Source: Hyphomicrobiales bacterium 4NK60-0047b
Lineage (GTDB): Bacteria > Pseudomonadota > Alphaproteobacteria > Rhizobiales > HXMU1428-3
DNA: 64,000 nt
Reading direction: 5' to 3'
Assembly (NCBI GenBank): GCA_040367435.1
Contig: BAABWY010000001.1
Coordinates: 1-64,000 of the forward strand
Made by a program: the position numbers and the translations under genes. Shown here in pieces: positions 17,994 to 27,016 of the stretch; position 1 is the first letter of the stretch, and the number at the start of each line of letters is the position of its first letter. A model generated the notes under the pieces. It ran no database searches, was not told where the DNA came from, and saw nothing but the letters and a program-made list of their open reading frames with translations.

Positions 17994-18396
17994 TTGATGG
18001 TCCTATTTCATATGTTAGTAACGTTGTAATTTGATAGACCTGCTGATGATCCCTTAGAGATAGAAATCAAAACAGAGTTGAAAAAATTCAATACAAACCT
18101 GACAAAGGGCCTGACAAAGAGAATGACTTAAAACCCATGATCTCATTCAAAAAAACTTCATTCAAGAAGGCCTCATTCAACGAAAGAACAAATTGAACTA
18201 AATTTCATGCATTTATAGTATATTCCAACTTTTTAGGTATAGCCTATCCCTTTGGGCCATACCAGTTTTAAAAGGCTATTTCCCATCATTCTTTGGGGAT
18301 ATTTTTAATAATTTCACACCCTTGACGCTGAGATGCTTTACTTCCATACCTTAAACCATACTAATAAGAGAAATTTCGATAAATTGAGGGTATAAA
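17994..18396. other. Divergent intergenic region gyrA / CDF transporter
   Basis: A 403-bp region that must hold the gyrA promoter and that of the CDF gene. Three copies of CATTCAA occur with 15-bp spacing at 18144-18150, 18159-18165 and 18174-18180. I could not assign firm -35/-10 boxes, and no other gene or stable hairpin is evident. Confidence 0.4.
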
Positions 18397-19344
18397 ATGG
18401 CTGGACATGGTTCAAAAAAGGTAATTTACGCAGCACTTGCAGGAAACGGTCTTATCGCCATAACAAAATTCATCGGTGCCTCTATCACGGGCTCCTCAGC
18501 CATGCTTTCTGAAGCCATTCACTCAGTTGTTGATACAGGCAATCAAGGCCTTTTATTATATGGCATCAAAAAATCTCAAAAACCAAAAGATGAGCGTCAT
18601 CCATTCGGTTATGGTATGGAAATCTATTTTTGGGCCTTTGTAGTCGCAATTGTAATTTTTGCTGTTGGTTCAGGCGTTTCCATCTATGAAGGCATTCATA
18701 AACTAAACCACCCAGAAGCCATCACGTCTCCTTATATCAACTACATCATATTATCCCTCGCCATGGTATTTGAAGGCATTGCTTGGTACATCGCCTATAA
18801 AGAATTTAACAAACTCAGAGGCAAAGCCAGTCTCTTTGAAGCCGTGAGACACTCCAAAGATCCCACCGTTTTCACAGTCCTTTTTGAAGATTCAGCTGCC
18901 ATGCTGGGACTTATAGTTGCGTTTATAGGAATTTTAGCAAGCTCAAGTCTTGGCGTAACATGGGCAGATGGCGCGGCCTCAGTGCTCATTGGTATTATCT
19001 TAGCAGGAACTGCCATCCTGTTAGCATATGAGACTAAAGGGCTTTTAATTGGCGAAGCCGCAAGCCCTGCAATCACAGCAGATATCAAATCAATCATAGA
19101 TAAGAGACAATCAATCCTCCACGTGAATGAACTTCGATCTATGCATATGGGGCCAAACGACATCATCCTGGCCATCTCGATCGATTTCAAAGACGACATG
19201 ACCGCCGTTGAAGTCGAAAGTCAAATTTCTCAACTTGAAAAAGAGATCAAATCCAAATATCCGGAAATGAAACACCTCTTTATCGAAGTTCAGAAAAAGG
19301 ATGACCATGACGCTGATGAAAACACAAACCATGCAACAGTTTAA
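18397..19344 (+). CDS. Cation diffusion facilitator family transporter
   Basis: A 315-aa divalent-metal efflux protein. About six membrane helices fill residues 10-210; the metal site residues appear as SEAIHSVVDTGNQ in helix 2 and FEDSAAMLG in helix 5. The hydrophilic C-terminal domain (about 215-300) is the cytoplasmic dimerisation/metal-sensing part, and the tail ends in His/Asp (DDHDADENTNH). The start ATG follows GAGGGT. The metal (Zn, Mn, Co or Fe) cannot be decided here. It stands alone between gyrA and an aldo-keto reductase. Confidence 0.88.
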   Translation: MAGHGSKKVIYAALAGNGLIAITKFIGASITGSSAMLSEAIHSVVDTGNQGLLLYGIKKSQKPKDERHPFGYGMEIYFWAFVVAIVIFAVGSGVSIYEGIHKLNHPEAITSPYINYIILSLAMVFEGIAWYIAYKEFNKLRGKASLFEAVRHSKDPTVFTVLFEDSAAMLGLIVAFIGILASSSLGVTWADGAASVLIGIILAGTAILLAYETKGLLIGEAASPAITADIKSIIDKRQSILHVNELRSMHMGPNDIILAISIDFKDDMTAVEVESQISQLEKEIKSKYPEMKHLFIEVQKKDDHDADENTNHATV

Positions 19345-19502
19345 AGCATGATAAAAAAACTTAAAACAAGAGGCTTGTAAAAATAAAGTTTGTGCATAGA
19401 TAGTGCAGGTTATCCATGCAAAGTACGTCCGCTCCACTTTGGTGAAGCAAGCACAAGCATGGTAAAGGCATCTAATCAAATCCAAGAAGAAAGAGCGTCC
19501 CA

Positions 19503-20561
19503 ATGGAATATACCACCCTCGGTCAAACCAACATCAAAATTAGCCGCATCTGCCTTGGAACCATGACATGGGGTACGCAAAACAGTGAAAGCGAAGGTCA
19601 TGCACAAATGGACTACGCCTTAGATCAGGGCGTAAATTTTTGGGATACAGCTGAGATGTACGCCGTCCCGCCGACGGCTGAAAGTTATGGCTCAACAGAA
19701 ACCATTATCGGCACCTGGCTCAATGCCAATAAAAGCCGCCGAGAAGAAATCGTACTTGCAACAAAAATTGCACCTGAAATGCCCTATATCCGAGGTGGCG
19801 ACCAAAACATAGACCGGAAAAACATTCTCCAAGCTGTTGAAGACAGCTTATCTCGCCTGCAAACAGACTATATCGATCTCTATCAACTTCATTGGCCATC
19901 GAATAGAAACACTTATCACTTTGATAATGCCTGGACCTTCACACCTAAGATCACTGATAAACAAGCCATACTAGCCAACCAACTCGAAATTCTTGAAACC
20001 TTGGATCAATTAGTCAAAGACGGAAAACTCCGCTCATATGGCCTCTCTGATGATAGCGCATGGGGTATCACTCAATATTCTGTGCTTGCGGAAAAACATA
20101 AGCTTAAACCCATGGTCTCTATCCAAAATGAATACAGCCTGTTGCGGCGCCGCGATGAAACAGATGTCGCTGAAAGCTGTATCCTTGAAAATGTCAGCTA
20201 CCTCCCCTGGTCGCCACTGGCAATGGGCGTCTTGTCAGGGAAATATCTGAATAACCAACAACCAGGCAGAACCCGTTTTTATCATTCCGAAGGCTCAGCA
20301 CTGCGCTATGGCTACCGATTGACTGAAGAAGCTGAAAAAGCTACCGAAGGCTATGTCGCCATTGCTAAAAAACACAATCTCGACCCCTCACAAATGGCGA
20401 TCAGTTTCACATTAGCCCAGCCCTTTGTCGCCTCAACCATCATCGGTGCAACATCAGTTGACCAGTTAAAAACAAATATCGGCGCCATCGATGTAAAATT
20501 ATCAGATGAAGTTTTAGAAGAGATACATTCAGTCTACCGCCAATACCCAATCCCGTTTTAA
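19503..20561 (+). CDS. Aldo/keto reductase, Tas-like
   Basis: A 352-aa NADPH-dependent oxidoreductase of the aldo-keto reductase superfamily. The tetrad is visible: Asp and Tyr in FWDTAEMY, Lys in LATKIAP and His in YQLHWPS. The cofactor-binding end ASTIIGATSVDQLKTNI is also typical. The N-terminus MEYTTLGQTNIKISRICLGT and the length resemble the E. coli Tas group. The natural substrate is unknown. It is followed directly by a short-form hairpin repeat. Confidence 0.9.
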   Translation: MEYTTLGQTNIKISRICLGTMTWGTQNSESEGHAQMDYALDQGVNFWDTAEMYAVPPTAESYGSTETIIGTWLNANKSRREEIVLATKIAPEMPYIRGGDQNIDRKNILQAVEDSLSRLQTDYIDLYQLHWPSNRNTYHFDNAWTFTPKITDKQAILANQLEILETLDQLVKDGKLRSYGLSDDSAWGITQYSVLAEKHKLKPMVSIQNEYSLLRRRDETDVAESCILENVSYLPWSPLAMGVLSGKYLNNQQPGRTRFYHSEGSALRYGYRLTEEAEKATEGYVAIAKKHNLDPSQMAISFTLAQPFVASTIIGATSVDQLKTNIGAIDVKLSDEVLEEIHSVYRQYPIPF

Positions 20562-20563
20562 TA

Positions 20564-20602
20564 AGCGCGATTGCTATGTGGGCATCTGAAGCACAGAAAA
20601 GG
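20564..20602 (+). repeat. Short-form hairpin repeat, degenerate copy
   Basis: The stretch holds a GATTGC stem with loop and GGGCATCTGAAGCACA, the signature of the short repeat family described at 25579 and 51431. It begins three bases after the aldo-keto reductase stop. A short tandem run of CAAGTG (four units, about 20610-20633) follows it. Confidence 0.6.
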
Positions 20603-20679
20603 TAAGCTCAAGTGCAAGTGCAAGTGCAAGTACAAACAAAAAAGCACGGTTATTTATAAGTAAACTATATTATAAATTT

Positions 20680-20803
20680 ACGAAGAAGGAGCTCGGCCCA
20701 CTTCGGGCTGAGGGACATGGCGTAGCGCCAGCGAAGCCCGGCGCAAGCGACGCCCCTCGGAGGCCCAAGCGCCATAAGCGCTTGGAATAGCCGTGAGAGA
20801 AAA
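20680..20803 (+). repeat. Long four-hairpin repeat, copy A
   Basis: It starts CGAAGAAGGAG and ends AATAGCCGTGAGAGA. Between these linkers are hairpin 1 (CTCGGCCC-loop-GGGCTGAG), the linker GGGACATG, hairpin 2 (GGCG-TAG-CGCC), hairpin 3 (GGCG...CGCC region), the linker CGCCCCTCGGAGG and hairpin 4 (CCAAGCGC-loop-GCGCTTGG). No T-tract follows, so it is not a simple terminator. Its end lies 13 bp before the next start codon. Confidence 0.85.
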
Positions 20804-20815
20804 CAGAGAGAGAAT

Positions 20816-21142
20816 ATGCCTCAAGCAGATATAAAATATAGCAGTGACTTAAATCTAGATTGCACTGCCATACTCGCCTCCATTGAACAGACAATTAAAC
20901 AACACGATCAAACATCTGGAGCCTGCAAAGGCCGAGCGTACAAAGCGGATCACTTTCATCACACCCATATCTATGTCAATCTTGCCATGCTCCCCAAACC
21001 CCATCGTGACAAAGAGTTTACTAAAGCCCTGATTAGCGACTTAGAAAAAATGGTGAAACAACACCTCACCCGATCCTGTCATTTTTCATTGAATGTAGAA
21101 TATACAGGCGAAGGCTACATCACAAATTTCCATGACGTTTAA
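20816..21142 (+). CDS. 5-carboxymethyl-2-hydroxymuconate isomerase family protein
   Basis: A 108-aa protein of the tautomerase-related CHMI family. After Met1 comes Pro2, which after Met removal would be the catalytic N-terminal proline. The middle has the family-like stretch HHTHIYVNLAMLPKPHRDKE followed by a long helix. Family members isomerise 5-carboxymethyl-2-hydroxymuconate in homoprotocatechuate breakdown, but no other gene of that pathway is near, so the substrate here is unknown. It is flanked on both sides by long structured repeats, with the 3' end of copy A just upstream. Confidence 0.7.
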   Translation: MPQADIKYSSDLNLDCTAILASIEQTIKQHDQTSGACKGRAYKADHFHHTHIYVNLAMLPKPHRDKEFTKALISDLEKMVKQHLTRSCHFSLNVEYTGEGYITNFHDV

Positions 21143-21213
21143 AAAGGAGTAAGAGAGAAAAACTTCACCCCCCACTTACAACAACATTATTAATGATAAT
21201 ACATTCTCAAATT

Positions 21214-21375
21214 CCGAAGAAGGAGCTCAGTCCTCTTCGGGCTGAGGGACATGGCGAAGCGACTGCGGAGCCCGGGGCAAGCCCCGCCCCTCGAAGGTTT
21301 AATCGCTTAAGCACGGTTGCTAGTGGGCAACTGAAGTGCCACAAAATAGCGTTTGAAATAGCCGTGAGAGAGAAA
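21214..21375 (+). repeat. Long four-hairpin repeat, copy B, interrupted by short form
   Basis: It has the same linkers as copy A (CGAAGAAGGAG, GAGGGACATGG, GCCCCTCGAAGG, AATAGCCGTGAGAGA). Hairpin 3 is GGGGC-AA-GCCCC, compared with GGCGC-AA-GCGCC in other copies, a compensatory change. Hairpin 4 is split by an inserted short-form hairpin (CGGTTGCTAGTGGGCAACTGAAG, split here as CGGTTGCTAGTG and GGCAACTGAAG, at about 21310-21345). The end abuts the stop codon of the ABC-F gene. Confidence 0.85.
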
Positions 21376-21377
21376 AG

Positions 21378-23210
21378 CTACCCCTCAATCTCTTCCCGCA
21401 TCATCTCAAGCTCTAGCCATTTTTCTTCTAAAGCTTGATGCTCAGCGGTGAGTGCTGCAATTCCCTCCATTGCCTCATTAAATCGTTTCGGATTTTTTGT
21501 GAATAGATCAGGGTCTTCAAGCGCTTTATTATGAGCTGCAATCTGAGCTTCAATGTCCTCAATCTGCTTTGGCAAAGTCTCTAAAGCGTATTTATCTTTA
21601 TAAGAAAGTTTAGCTCCCTTTTTCGCCGTTTTTTGTTGAGGGATCTCGCCTAAAGAGGCGGCCTCAGAAAGCTTGCTTTTAGAAGGTTTCTCACCGGCCT
21701 GAACTGACCGGCTTTTCATCTCATCTTTGCGCTGCGCCATCATAGTGCTATAGCCACCAGCATATTCAGTCCAATTGCCTTGCCCCTCATAAACCAAAAC
21801 AGCATCAACAATCCTGTCAATAAAGTCACGGTCATGACTAACAAGCAATACGGTTCCATCATAATCAGTGATGAGTTCTTGCAGCAGATCAAGTGTCTCA
21901 AGATCAAGGTCGTTGGTTGGTTCATCAAGCACCATCAAATTCGATGGAAGTGAAAGCGCCCGCGCAAGCATCACCCGTGCCCGCTCTCCTCCAGAAAGCA
22001 CATCCAATGGCGTGCGCGCTTGAGCAGGGTCAAATAGAAAGTCCTTCATATAACCAATGACATGTTTGGGTTTACCTGCAACCTCCACCATATCCCCCCC
22101 CCCGTTGGTCAAAGCATCTGCCAACGTCCAGTTTGGCTTCAAACTTTCCCGGCTCTGATCTAGAGTGACCATGTCGATATTCGTGCCAATTTTGATCTCG
22201 CCAGCGTCCGGTTCCAATTGCCCTGTGAGCATCTTGATGATGGTTGACTTACCAGCCCCATTGGGGCCAACAATCCCAAGCCGGTCTCCTCGAAGCAAAC
22301 GCACGCTCAGCTCATTAACAATTTGCGCGGGGCCAAAAGATTTAGAGATCTTTTTCGCCTCAACAACAATCTTGCCAGAAACACGCCCTTCACTGGTCTC
22401 CATCTTAACGGACCCTTTAGGTCCCCGGTGCTCTCTGCGTTTTTGGCGCAGCGAATGCAAATCCCCAAGCCGTTTTTGATTGCGCTTGCGCCGCGCCGTC
22501 ACCCCATAACGGAGCCAGTGCTCTTCAGCCACAATCTTGCGGTCAAGTTTGTGGGCTTCCATTTCTTCTTGCTCAAAAACTTCATCTCGCCAAGCTTCAA
22601 ATTTATCAAACCCCTGCTTCATCAAACGAGAGGTTCCTCGATCAATCCATAAAACAGATTTTGAAACAGTTTCCAAAAACTTCCGGTCGTGACTAATAAC
22701 AACCAGGGCAGAATTGAGAGAACGCAGTTCTTTCTCTAGCCATTCAATGGCCGGTAAGTCTAAATGGTTGGTTGGTTCATCAAGCAACAAAATATCTGGT
22801 GCTGGAGCAAGAGCCTTGGCAAGTGCAGCGCGTCTTTGTTCGCCACCAGAGAGTTGTGTCGTCCCCTCTTTACCTGTCAGTCCTAATTGCTCTAAATAAT
22901 AGTCTGCCTGGTAAGCATCTTCTTCGCTGACCAAACCACTTCGCGCATAGTCACCTGTTGTCTCAAATTTTGTAAGATCTGGTTCTTGCTCGAGATATTG
23001 CATGGTCGTGCCAGGCTGCACAAACCGCTCACCATCATCCATCTCAATCAACCCGGCAGCAATCTTTAGAAACGTGGATTTCCCGCAGCCATTGCGACCA
23101 ACCAAACAAATACGGTCCCCCTCAAAAATAGACATTTCCGCCCCGGTTAAAATAGGGTTCCCCCCAAAGGTGAGGTGGATATTTTGCAAAGTTAAACGGG
23201 GCGGTGCCAT
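21378..23210 (-). CDS. ABC-F family ATPase, Uup-like
   Basis: A 610-aa protein with two ABC cassettes and no membrane helices. Cassette 1 has GRNGCGKST, LSGGEQRR and LLLDEPTNHLD; cassette 2 has GPNGAGKST, LSGGERARV and MVLDEPTNDLD. A C-terminal coiled coil (about the last 75 residues, KQIEDIEAQIAAHNK) resembles Uup, which acts on DNA branch structures or ribosomes. The ATG at 23210 follows AGGA; an in-frame extension of 36 codons upstream is hydrophobic and unlike the family. It is the last gene of the minus-strand stretch 25247-21378. Uup versus another ABC-F subgroup is not fully settled. Confidence 0.9.
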   Translation of the reverse strand: MAPPRLTLQNIHLTFGGNPILTGAEMSIFEGDRICLVGRNGCGKSTFLKIAAGLIEMDDGERFVQPGTTMQYLEQEPDLTKFETTGDYARSGLVSEEDAYQADYYLEQLGLTGKEGTTQLSGGEQRRAALAKALAPAPDILLLDEPTNHLDLPAIEWLEKELRSLNSALVVISHDRKFLETVSKSVLWIDRGTSRLMKQGFDKFEAWRDEVFEQEEMEAHKLDRKIVAEEHWLRYGVTARRKRNQKRLGDLHSLRQKRREHRGPKGSVKMETSEGRVSGKIVVEAKKISKSFGPAQIVNELSVRLLRGDRLGIVGPNGAGKSTIIKMLTGQLEPDAGEIKIGTNIDMVTLDQSRESLKPNWTLADALTNGGGDMVEVAGKPKHVIGYMKDFLFDPAQARTPLDVLSGGERARVMLARALSLPSNLMVLDEPTNDLDLETLDLLQELITDYDGTVLLVSHDRDFIDRIVDAVLVYEGQGNWTEYAGGYSTMMAQRKDEMKSRSVQAGEKPSKSKLSEAASLGEIPQQKTAKKGAKLSYKDKYALETLPKQIEDIEAQIAAHNKALEDPDLFTKNPKRFNEAMEGIAALTAEHQALEEKWLELEMMREEIEG

Positions 23211-23304
23211 AAAAAGTCCTGAGATTAGAAAAAGAATGAAAGATAGCTTCTGATAAAAAACTATTTCTAACGTAACAGGACTGTTTTGGAAAGCATAACT
23301 AACC

Positions 23305-23778
23305 TTAAAAAAGAGCAACCGGTTTTTCGATCATCAAGGCAAAAATGATCATAATAGACAGGAAAGCTGGCCACCCTAAAATAAACCATCGTTTATAAAG
23401 CGTATGAAACCGCTGCGGCAAAGCTCCCCCCATTGCGGAAGCTTGTAGGGCGATGTTTTTCATCTCAATTTGCATAAACACAACCGGTATCCAGCAAATA
23501 CCAATGAAAATATAAAGCGCTATACTCAACAAAACCCAATGATCAAAAAAGCTATATCCAACGCCGTGCACCAAAAGTGCGCCTGTTATGGGCTGAACAA
23601 GCACAGCTGTTAACGTAAACATGTAATCTGCTAAAACAACCAAAGGCGCAACACTTGCGATCACCTCAACAGACTTTGAGCGAACAGCAAAGAACATAAA
23701 AAACGCAATGCCCATTCCCGTTCCAAATAAAACACACGCCCCTAATATATGCAGATATTTTAATATAAAATAACTCAT
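23305..23778 (-). CDS. DUF2269-like integral membrane protein
   Basis: A 157-aa membrane protein with four hydrophobic segments. The N-terminus YFILKYLHILGACVLFGTGMG and an overall four-helix layout resemble the DUF2269 family of predicted integral membrane proteins, whose function is unknown. The ATG at 23778 overlaps the stop of the upstream gene as ATGA, so translation is coupled. Pairing with the SDR/DoxX gene suggests a shared membrane role, but none can be named. Confidence 0.75.
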   Translation of the reverse strand: MSYFILKYLHILGACVLFGTGMGIAFFMFFAVRSKSVEVIASVAPLVVLADYMFTLTAVLVQPITGALLVHGVGYSFFDHWVLLSIALYIFIGICWIPVVFMQIEMKNIALQASAMGGALPQRFHTLYKRWFILGWPAFLSIMIIFALMIEKPVALF

Positions 23779-25247
23779 CGTTTTTCGTGCAACCCCATAA
23801 GAATCCAAATTAAGAGAAGAGGTAACAACAAAGAAAACCCCCAACCTAAAAATCCATGAAAACTAGTGACGTAAGTAAACCCCATAACACTTACCCAAAT
23901 TAACATAAGGCTCTTAATCACCCCGCCAACACGTATCCAGGGTTTAGAAAGAAACATAACGCCGCACATAATGGTCAACAAAGCAAACCCTGCAATTTGA
24001 TAAAGGTCAGAACTAGCTTTTAATAAAAACAGAGGCGCAAAATCTTTTATTCCCTGAAGCGCTTCAACCCCTTCAAAAATCCAGCTTAGGCCCAAAACCC
24101 AACGCAAAAAGGGGAGGAGAAAATAACAGCGCGCAAATTGCCGCTCTACAGCACTCGACTGATGAAGCGCTAAAATTTCAGGAACAGCCAATGTTGGACG
24201 GCCCAAAAGTTTCATAAAAGCTGAGCCATCATGTGGCGTGAATAAATCCATCTGCTCTAGAGACGCCGTCCTGATCGGCCCTCTATTACCAAGCATCGAG
24301 GCAAAATCACCAACCCACATAACAGGCTTTATCACCCAACGCGGAATAATAATTGGAATGCCCTTTGAAAACCCAAGCCAAGCCCTATAATATTGAATAA
24401 GCTCTTTTAAAGTAACGACATCCTGCCCCACAGCATAAACCATCTGCCGAGAAAAAGGGCACTCTATCAACTCACCTTCTTCGACACCTGAACCAGCACT
24501 TGAACGCTTCAAAGGAGCTAGCATCTTAACTATGCCATCCGCTAAATCATCAAGTGCAATCGGTTGAAAAGCTTGTGTACCAGGGCCGGGCAAAGGCAAA
24601 AACTTTGGCAATCCAGCTAACCCTTGTATGAGCGCCGCACCGCCAATGGACCCAGCGCCTAAAACCAGGTCTGGGCGAATGATCGTCCAGTTTAAGGACG
24701 TCTCTTCCAAATAATGTTCGCCAGTAAGTTTACTTGAAGCATATTCAGGCAACCCTTCCACACTGGCCTCTTTATCAAAATGAGGTTCCGCTAGCAGCTC
24801 TTCACCAGTCTCACCTTCTTTCGTATGCTCGTCTTCTTTCATATAAGAGGCGTTTGCGTGAGACGCTTTGTATTTACCACCACCAATTTCCTCACGCCCA
24901 AGCGTTGTCGCCGAAATATGAATAAAGCGTTTTATAGAGGCTGTCTCAGCACCTTGAAATAAAGCCCGAGCGCCTTCGCCATGAACAAATTGTGCATCAT
25001 CCTGTAAATCAGATTGCAAAATGCCAACACAATTCACAACCATCTCAAAGCCACGCAACCGCTCAGCCCAGATATCTGGATTGAGATCATTGTTAAAATC
25101 ACAATAGATCCAGGGAATTGTTGGCACCAACCGCTCAGCCAATTGCAGATCACGCCCAGCGCCGGTCACATCATGCCCTGCACGCAAAAGCGCTTGTACA
25201 ACACCCCGACCAATAAATCCATAGCCACCGGTTACCAAACATTTCAT
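23775..25247 (-). CDS. NAD(P)-dependent epimerase/SDR with C-terminal DoxX-like membrane domain
   Basis: A 490-aa two-part protein. Residues 1-300 are an atypical/extended SDR with the nucleotide loop GGYGFIGRGVV at 7-17, YASSKLTGE carrying the YxxxK pair, and IIRPDLVLGAGS. Residues about 355-490 hold four hydrophobic helices of DoxX type. Fusions of this kind are known among bacterial predicted nucleoside-diphosphate-sugar epimerases, but the substrate is not. The gene is translationally coupled to the DUF2269-like gene by an ATGA overlap. Confidence 0.85.
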   Translation of the reverse strand: MKCLVTGGYGFIGRGVVQALLRAGHDVTGAGRDLQLAERLVPTIPWIYCDFNNDLNPDIWAERLRGFEMVVNCVGILQSDLQDDAQFVHGEGARALFQGAETASIKRFIHISATTLGREEIGGGKYKASHANASYMKEDEHTKEGETGEELLAEPHFDKEASVEGLPEYASSKLTGEHYLEETSLNWTIIRPDLVLGAGSIGGAALIQGLAGLPKFLPLPGPGTQAFQPIALDDLADGIVKMLAPLKRSSAGSGVEEGELIECPFSRQMVYAVGQDVVTLKELIQYYRAWLGFSKGIPIIIPRWVIKPVMWVGDFASMLGNRGPIRTASLEQMDLFTPHDGSAFMKLLGRPTLAVPEILALHQSSAVERQFARCYFLLPFLRWVLGLSWIFEGVEALQGIKDFAPLFLLKASSDLYQIAGFALLTIMCGVMFLSKPWIRVGGVIKSLMLIWVSVMGFTYVTSFHGFLGWGFSLLLPLLLIWILMGLHEKR

Positions 25248-25405
25248 GGAGTAAACCCCCTACAAAAATTTACATCCCACAAACAAAAACAGCGCCCCTA
25301 TTGAGCGCTGTAAATAAGTTTAATTCAAGTCTATTTTTAGAAACATCGCTTAAAAGCAACGGATTACACCACATGTAATAAGTCTGAAAAAATAAAAATG
25401 TCTAC

Positions 25406-25553
25406 ACGAAGAAGGAGTGACGCTACTTCAGCGGTCAGGACATGGCAGCTTTGCTGCCCGGTGCTATTGCGGATGCTAGTGGGCATCTGAAGCACAAAAA
25501 TGCCGCCCCTCGGAGGCCCACTGCTTCAGCAGTGGAATAGCCGTGAGAGAAAT
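25406..25553 (+). repeat. Long four-hairpin repeat, copy C, interrupted by short form
   Basis: Hairpin 1 is TGACGCT-loop-AGCGGTCA, hairpin 2 is GGCAG-CTTTG-CTGCC and hairpin 4 is CCACTGC-TTCA-GCAGTGG, all with arm sequences different from copies A and E but still paired. Hairpin 3 is split by a short-form insert (GGATGCTAGTGGGCATCTGA at about 25465-25484, then AGCACAAAAA). Linkers GGACATGGC, GCCCCTCGGAGG and AATAGCCGTGAGAGA are intact. Confidence 0.88.
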
Positions 25554-25578
25554 AATACCTTTCTAAGCAGAGCTTAGA

Positions 25579-25611
25579 AGCGCGGTTGCTGGTGGGCAAC
25601 CTAAAGCGCCA
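25579..25611 (+). repeat. Short-form hairpin repeat
   Basis: The stem GGTTGC pairs with GCAACC around a TGGTG loop, followed by TAAAGCGCCA. Copies elsewhere have GGATGC/GCATCT in the same places, so the arms covary. The repeat ends at the base before the ssb stop codon. Confidence 0.75.
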
Positions 25612-26142
25612 CTAAAATGGTATTTCGTCATCCAATTCTTTTTCAAAATTACTTGGAGCGGCACTTGGTTGAGAATTATCAGCTGGAACTTGTCCCCAGC
25701 TTGGCTCACCACCAAAATTGTTGTTCTGGTTATTATTGTTATTCTGATAATTGCCCTGATTGCTAGACTGGCTACTAGATTGTCCGCCCGAGCGACCATC
25801 AAGCATGGTCAAATTGCCATTAAACCCTTGCAGCACAATCTCAGTTGTATATTTGTCTTGGCCATTATTATCTTGCCATTTGCGTGTTTGTAGGCTGCCT
25901 TCAATATAAACCTTAGCGCCTTTTTTCAAATATTGCTCTGCAACCCGGCACAAACCTTCATTGAAAATAACAACACGGTGCCATTCTGTTTTTTCACGGC
26001 GTTCACCAGAGTTTTTATCTTTCCAGCTTTCAGTCGTCGCAATGCTTAAATTCACCACAGGACGGTTATCCTGCATGCGCCGCACTTCAGGGTCGGCTCC
26101 AAGATTACCAACCAAAATCACTTTATTAATAGAACCAGCCAT
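25612..26142 (-). CDS. ssb: Single-stranded DNA-binding protein
   Basis: A 176-aa SSB. The N-terminal OB fold spans about 1-110 ([49 protein letters not shown]). A Gln/Asn/Ser-rich flexible linker follows, and the protein ends in the acidic interaction tip DDEIPF. It binds single-stranded DNA in replication and repair. A double SOS box lies about 337 bp upstream. In many alphaproteobacteria ssb and uvrA are close neighbours; here they are 4.2 kb apart with other genes between. Confidence 0.96.
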   Translation of the reverse strand: MAGSINKVILVGNLGADPEVRRMQDNRPVVNLSIATTESWKDKNSGERREKTEWHRVVIFNEGLCRVAEQYLKKGAKVYIEGSLQTRKWQDNNGQDKYTTEIVLQGFNGNLTMLDGRSGGQSSSQSSNQGNYQNNNNNQNNNFGGEPSWGQVPADNSQPSAAPSNFEKELDDEIPF

Positions 26143-26478
26143 TGCTAACTCTCCTTCATATCAAACTTAACTTATGAAACTTAACTGTAAGGCCAGCAAA
26201 AAATTAAGCCTGCCAATTTTAACTACTATCACTTGGGTTTAGACCCTAAATCCCCATACCGGCACATTAAAGCAATTTTCTGCGTAAAACTGAGATGCGA
26301 GACAATTCTCCACAAACAAATCCATTTTCATCAAGAATTTTTCGCATTTACAAAGAGGTAAACCCCTCAAATCAGCAACAACACGAAAATTCTTGGCCTC
26401 TAGGTAAACAAAACGATAACTGTTTCTCAGTTTAAAAAACCGCCCAGCCCAGTAAAAAAAGGCTTATTGACACCTTAC

Positions 26479-26504
26479 GTTCCAATTATGTTCTCAAATT
26501 GTTC
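26479..26504. promoter_or_regulatory. Double LexA/SOS box (GTTC-N7-GTTC-N7-GTTC)
   Basis: Three GTTC blocks occur at 26479-26482, 26490-26493 and 26501-26504 with exactly seven bases between each. GTTC-N7-GTTC is the established alphaproteobacterial LexA operator, so this is two overlapping sites. The nearest divergent genes are ssb (start 337 bp away) and the MAPEG-like gene (start 513 bp away). SOS control of ssb is the likelier role. Confidence 0.8.
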
Positions 26505-26918
26505 TAAAATATTGACAATTCTGTCGCTTAATTGTCTCATTCCATGGTACAATTAACCCATTCAGTTCAACTTTCTTTGACAGATATTTTTTAATTCGTT
26601 ACCCAAAGATTAGAGACTTCTTGTTAAGCTAACAATTAGATGACATACCAATTTACCGTGCAAATCTGTCAAATTGTCTGATAAATTGCCAGATAAATTG
26701 AATGTCTCAAAAAATGAAATGTGCGACTTCAGTCTGTAGGGGGACTTAAAAACTGCTCCCCTTTATATTCGGACTTCTTTCAAAATTGAACCCAGAGCAT
26801 CATAAAATGCCTGGTTCATTGATAGAATAGCTATTGAAAATAGCTGAAGGCACATTTTAAACAAAAGAATCAGTTGAATGGCCCTAACGGGACATACTTA
26901 GCAGTCTAGTTCATGCAA

Positions 26919-26934
26919 TGTGATTTAAATCACA
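26919..26934. promoter_or_regulatory. CRP/FNR-family operator (perfect palindrome)
   Basis: TGTGA-TTTAAA-TCACA is a perfect palindrome matching the CRP consensus TGTGA-N6-TCACA. It also has the TGAT-N4-ATCA core of FNR/DNR sites. It lies 83 bp upstream of the MAPEG-like start, in a position suited to activation. Which regulator binds is not known. Confidence 0.6.
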
Positions 26935-27016
26935 TACCTGAACAGCTTTTAAATAATATTCTCTAAGTCATAAGAGAAAAATTATTAAAGATGTCAGCTA
27001 AGCGAAACCTAAAATA

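Larger units (their letters stand above)
26143..27016. other. Long AT-rich intergenic region upstream of ssb and MAPEG-like gene
   Basis: An 874-bp region with no credible open frame. It contains a double SOS box (26479-26504) and a CRP/FNR-type palindrome (26919-26934), listed separately. It also has several T/A-rich stretches and a possible hairpin around 26738-26762 (GGGGG...CCCC). It could encode a small RNA, but I see no terminator that would define one. Confidence 0.5.
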
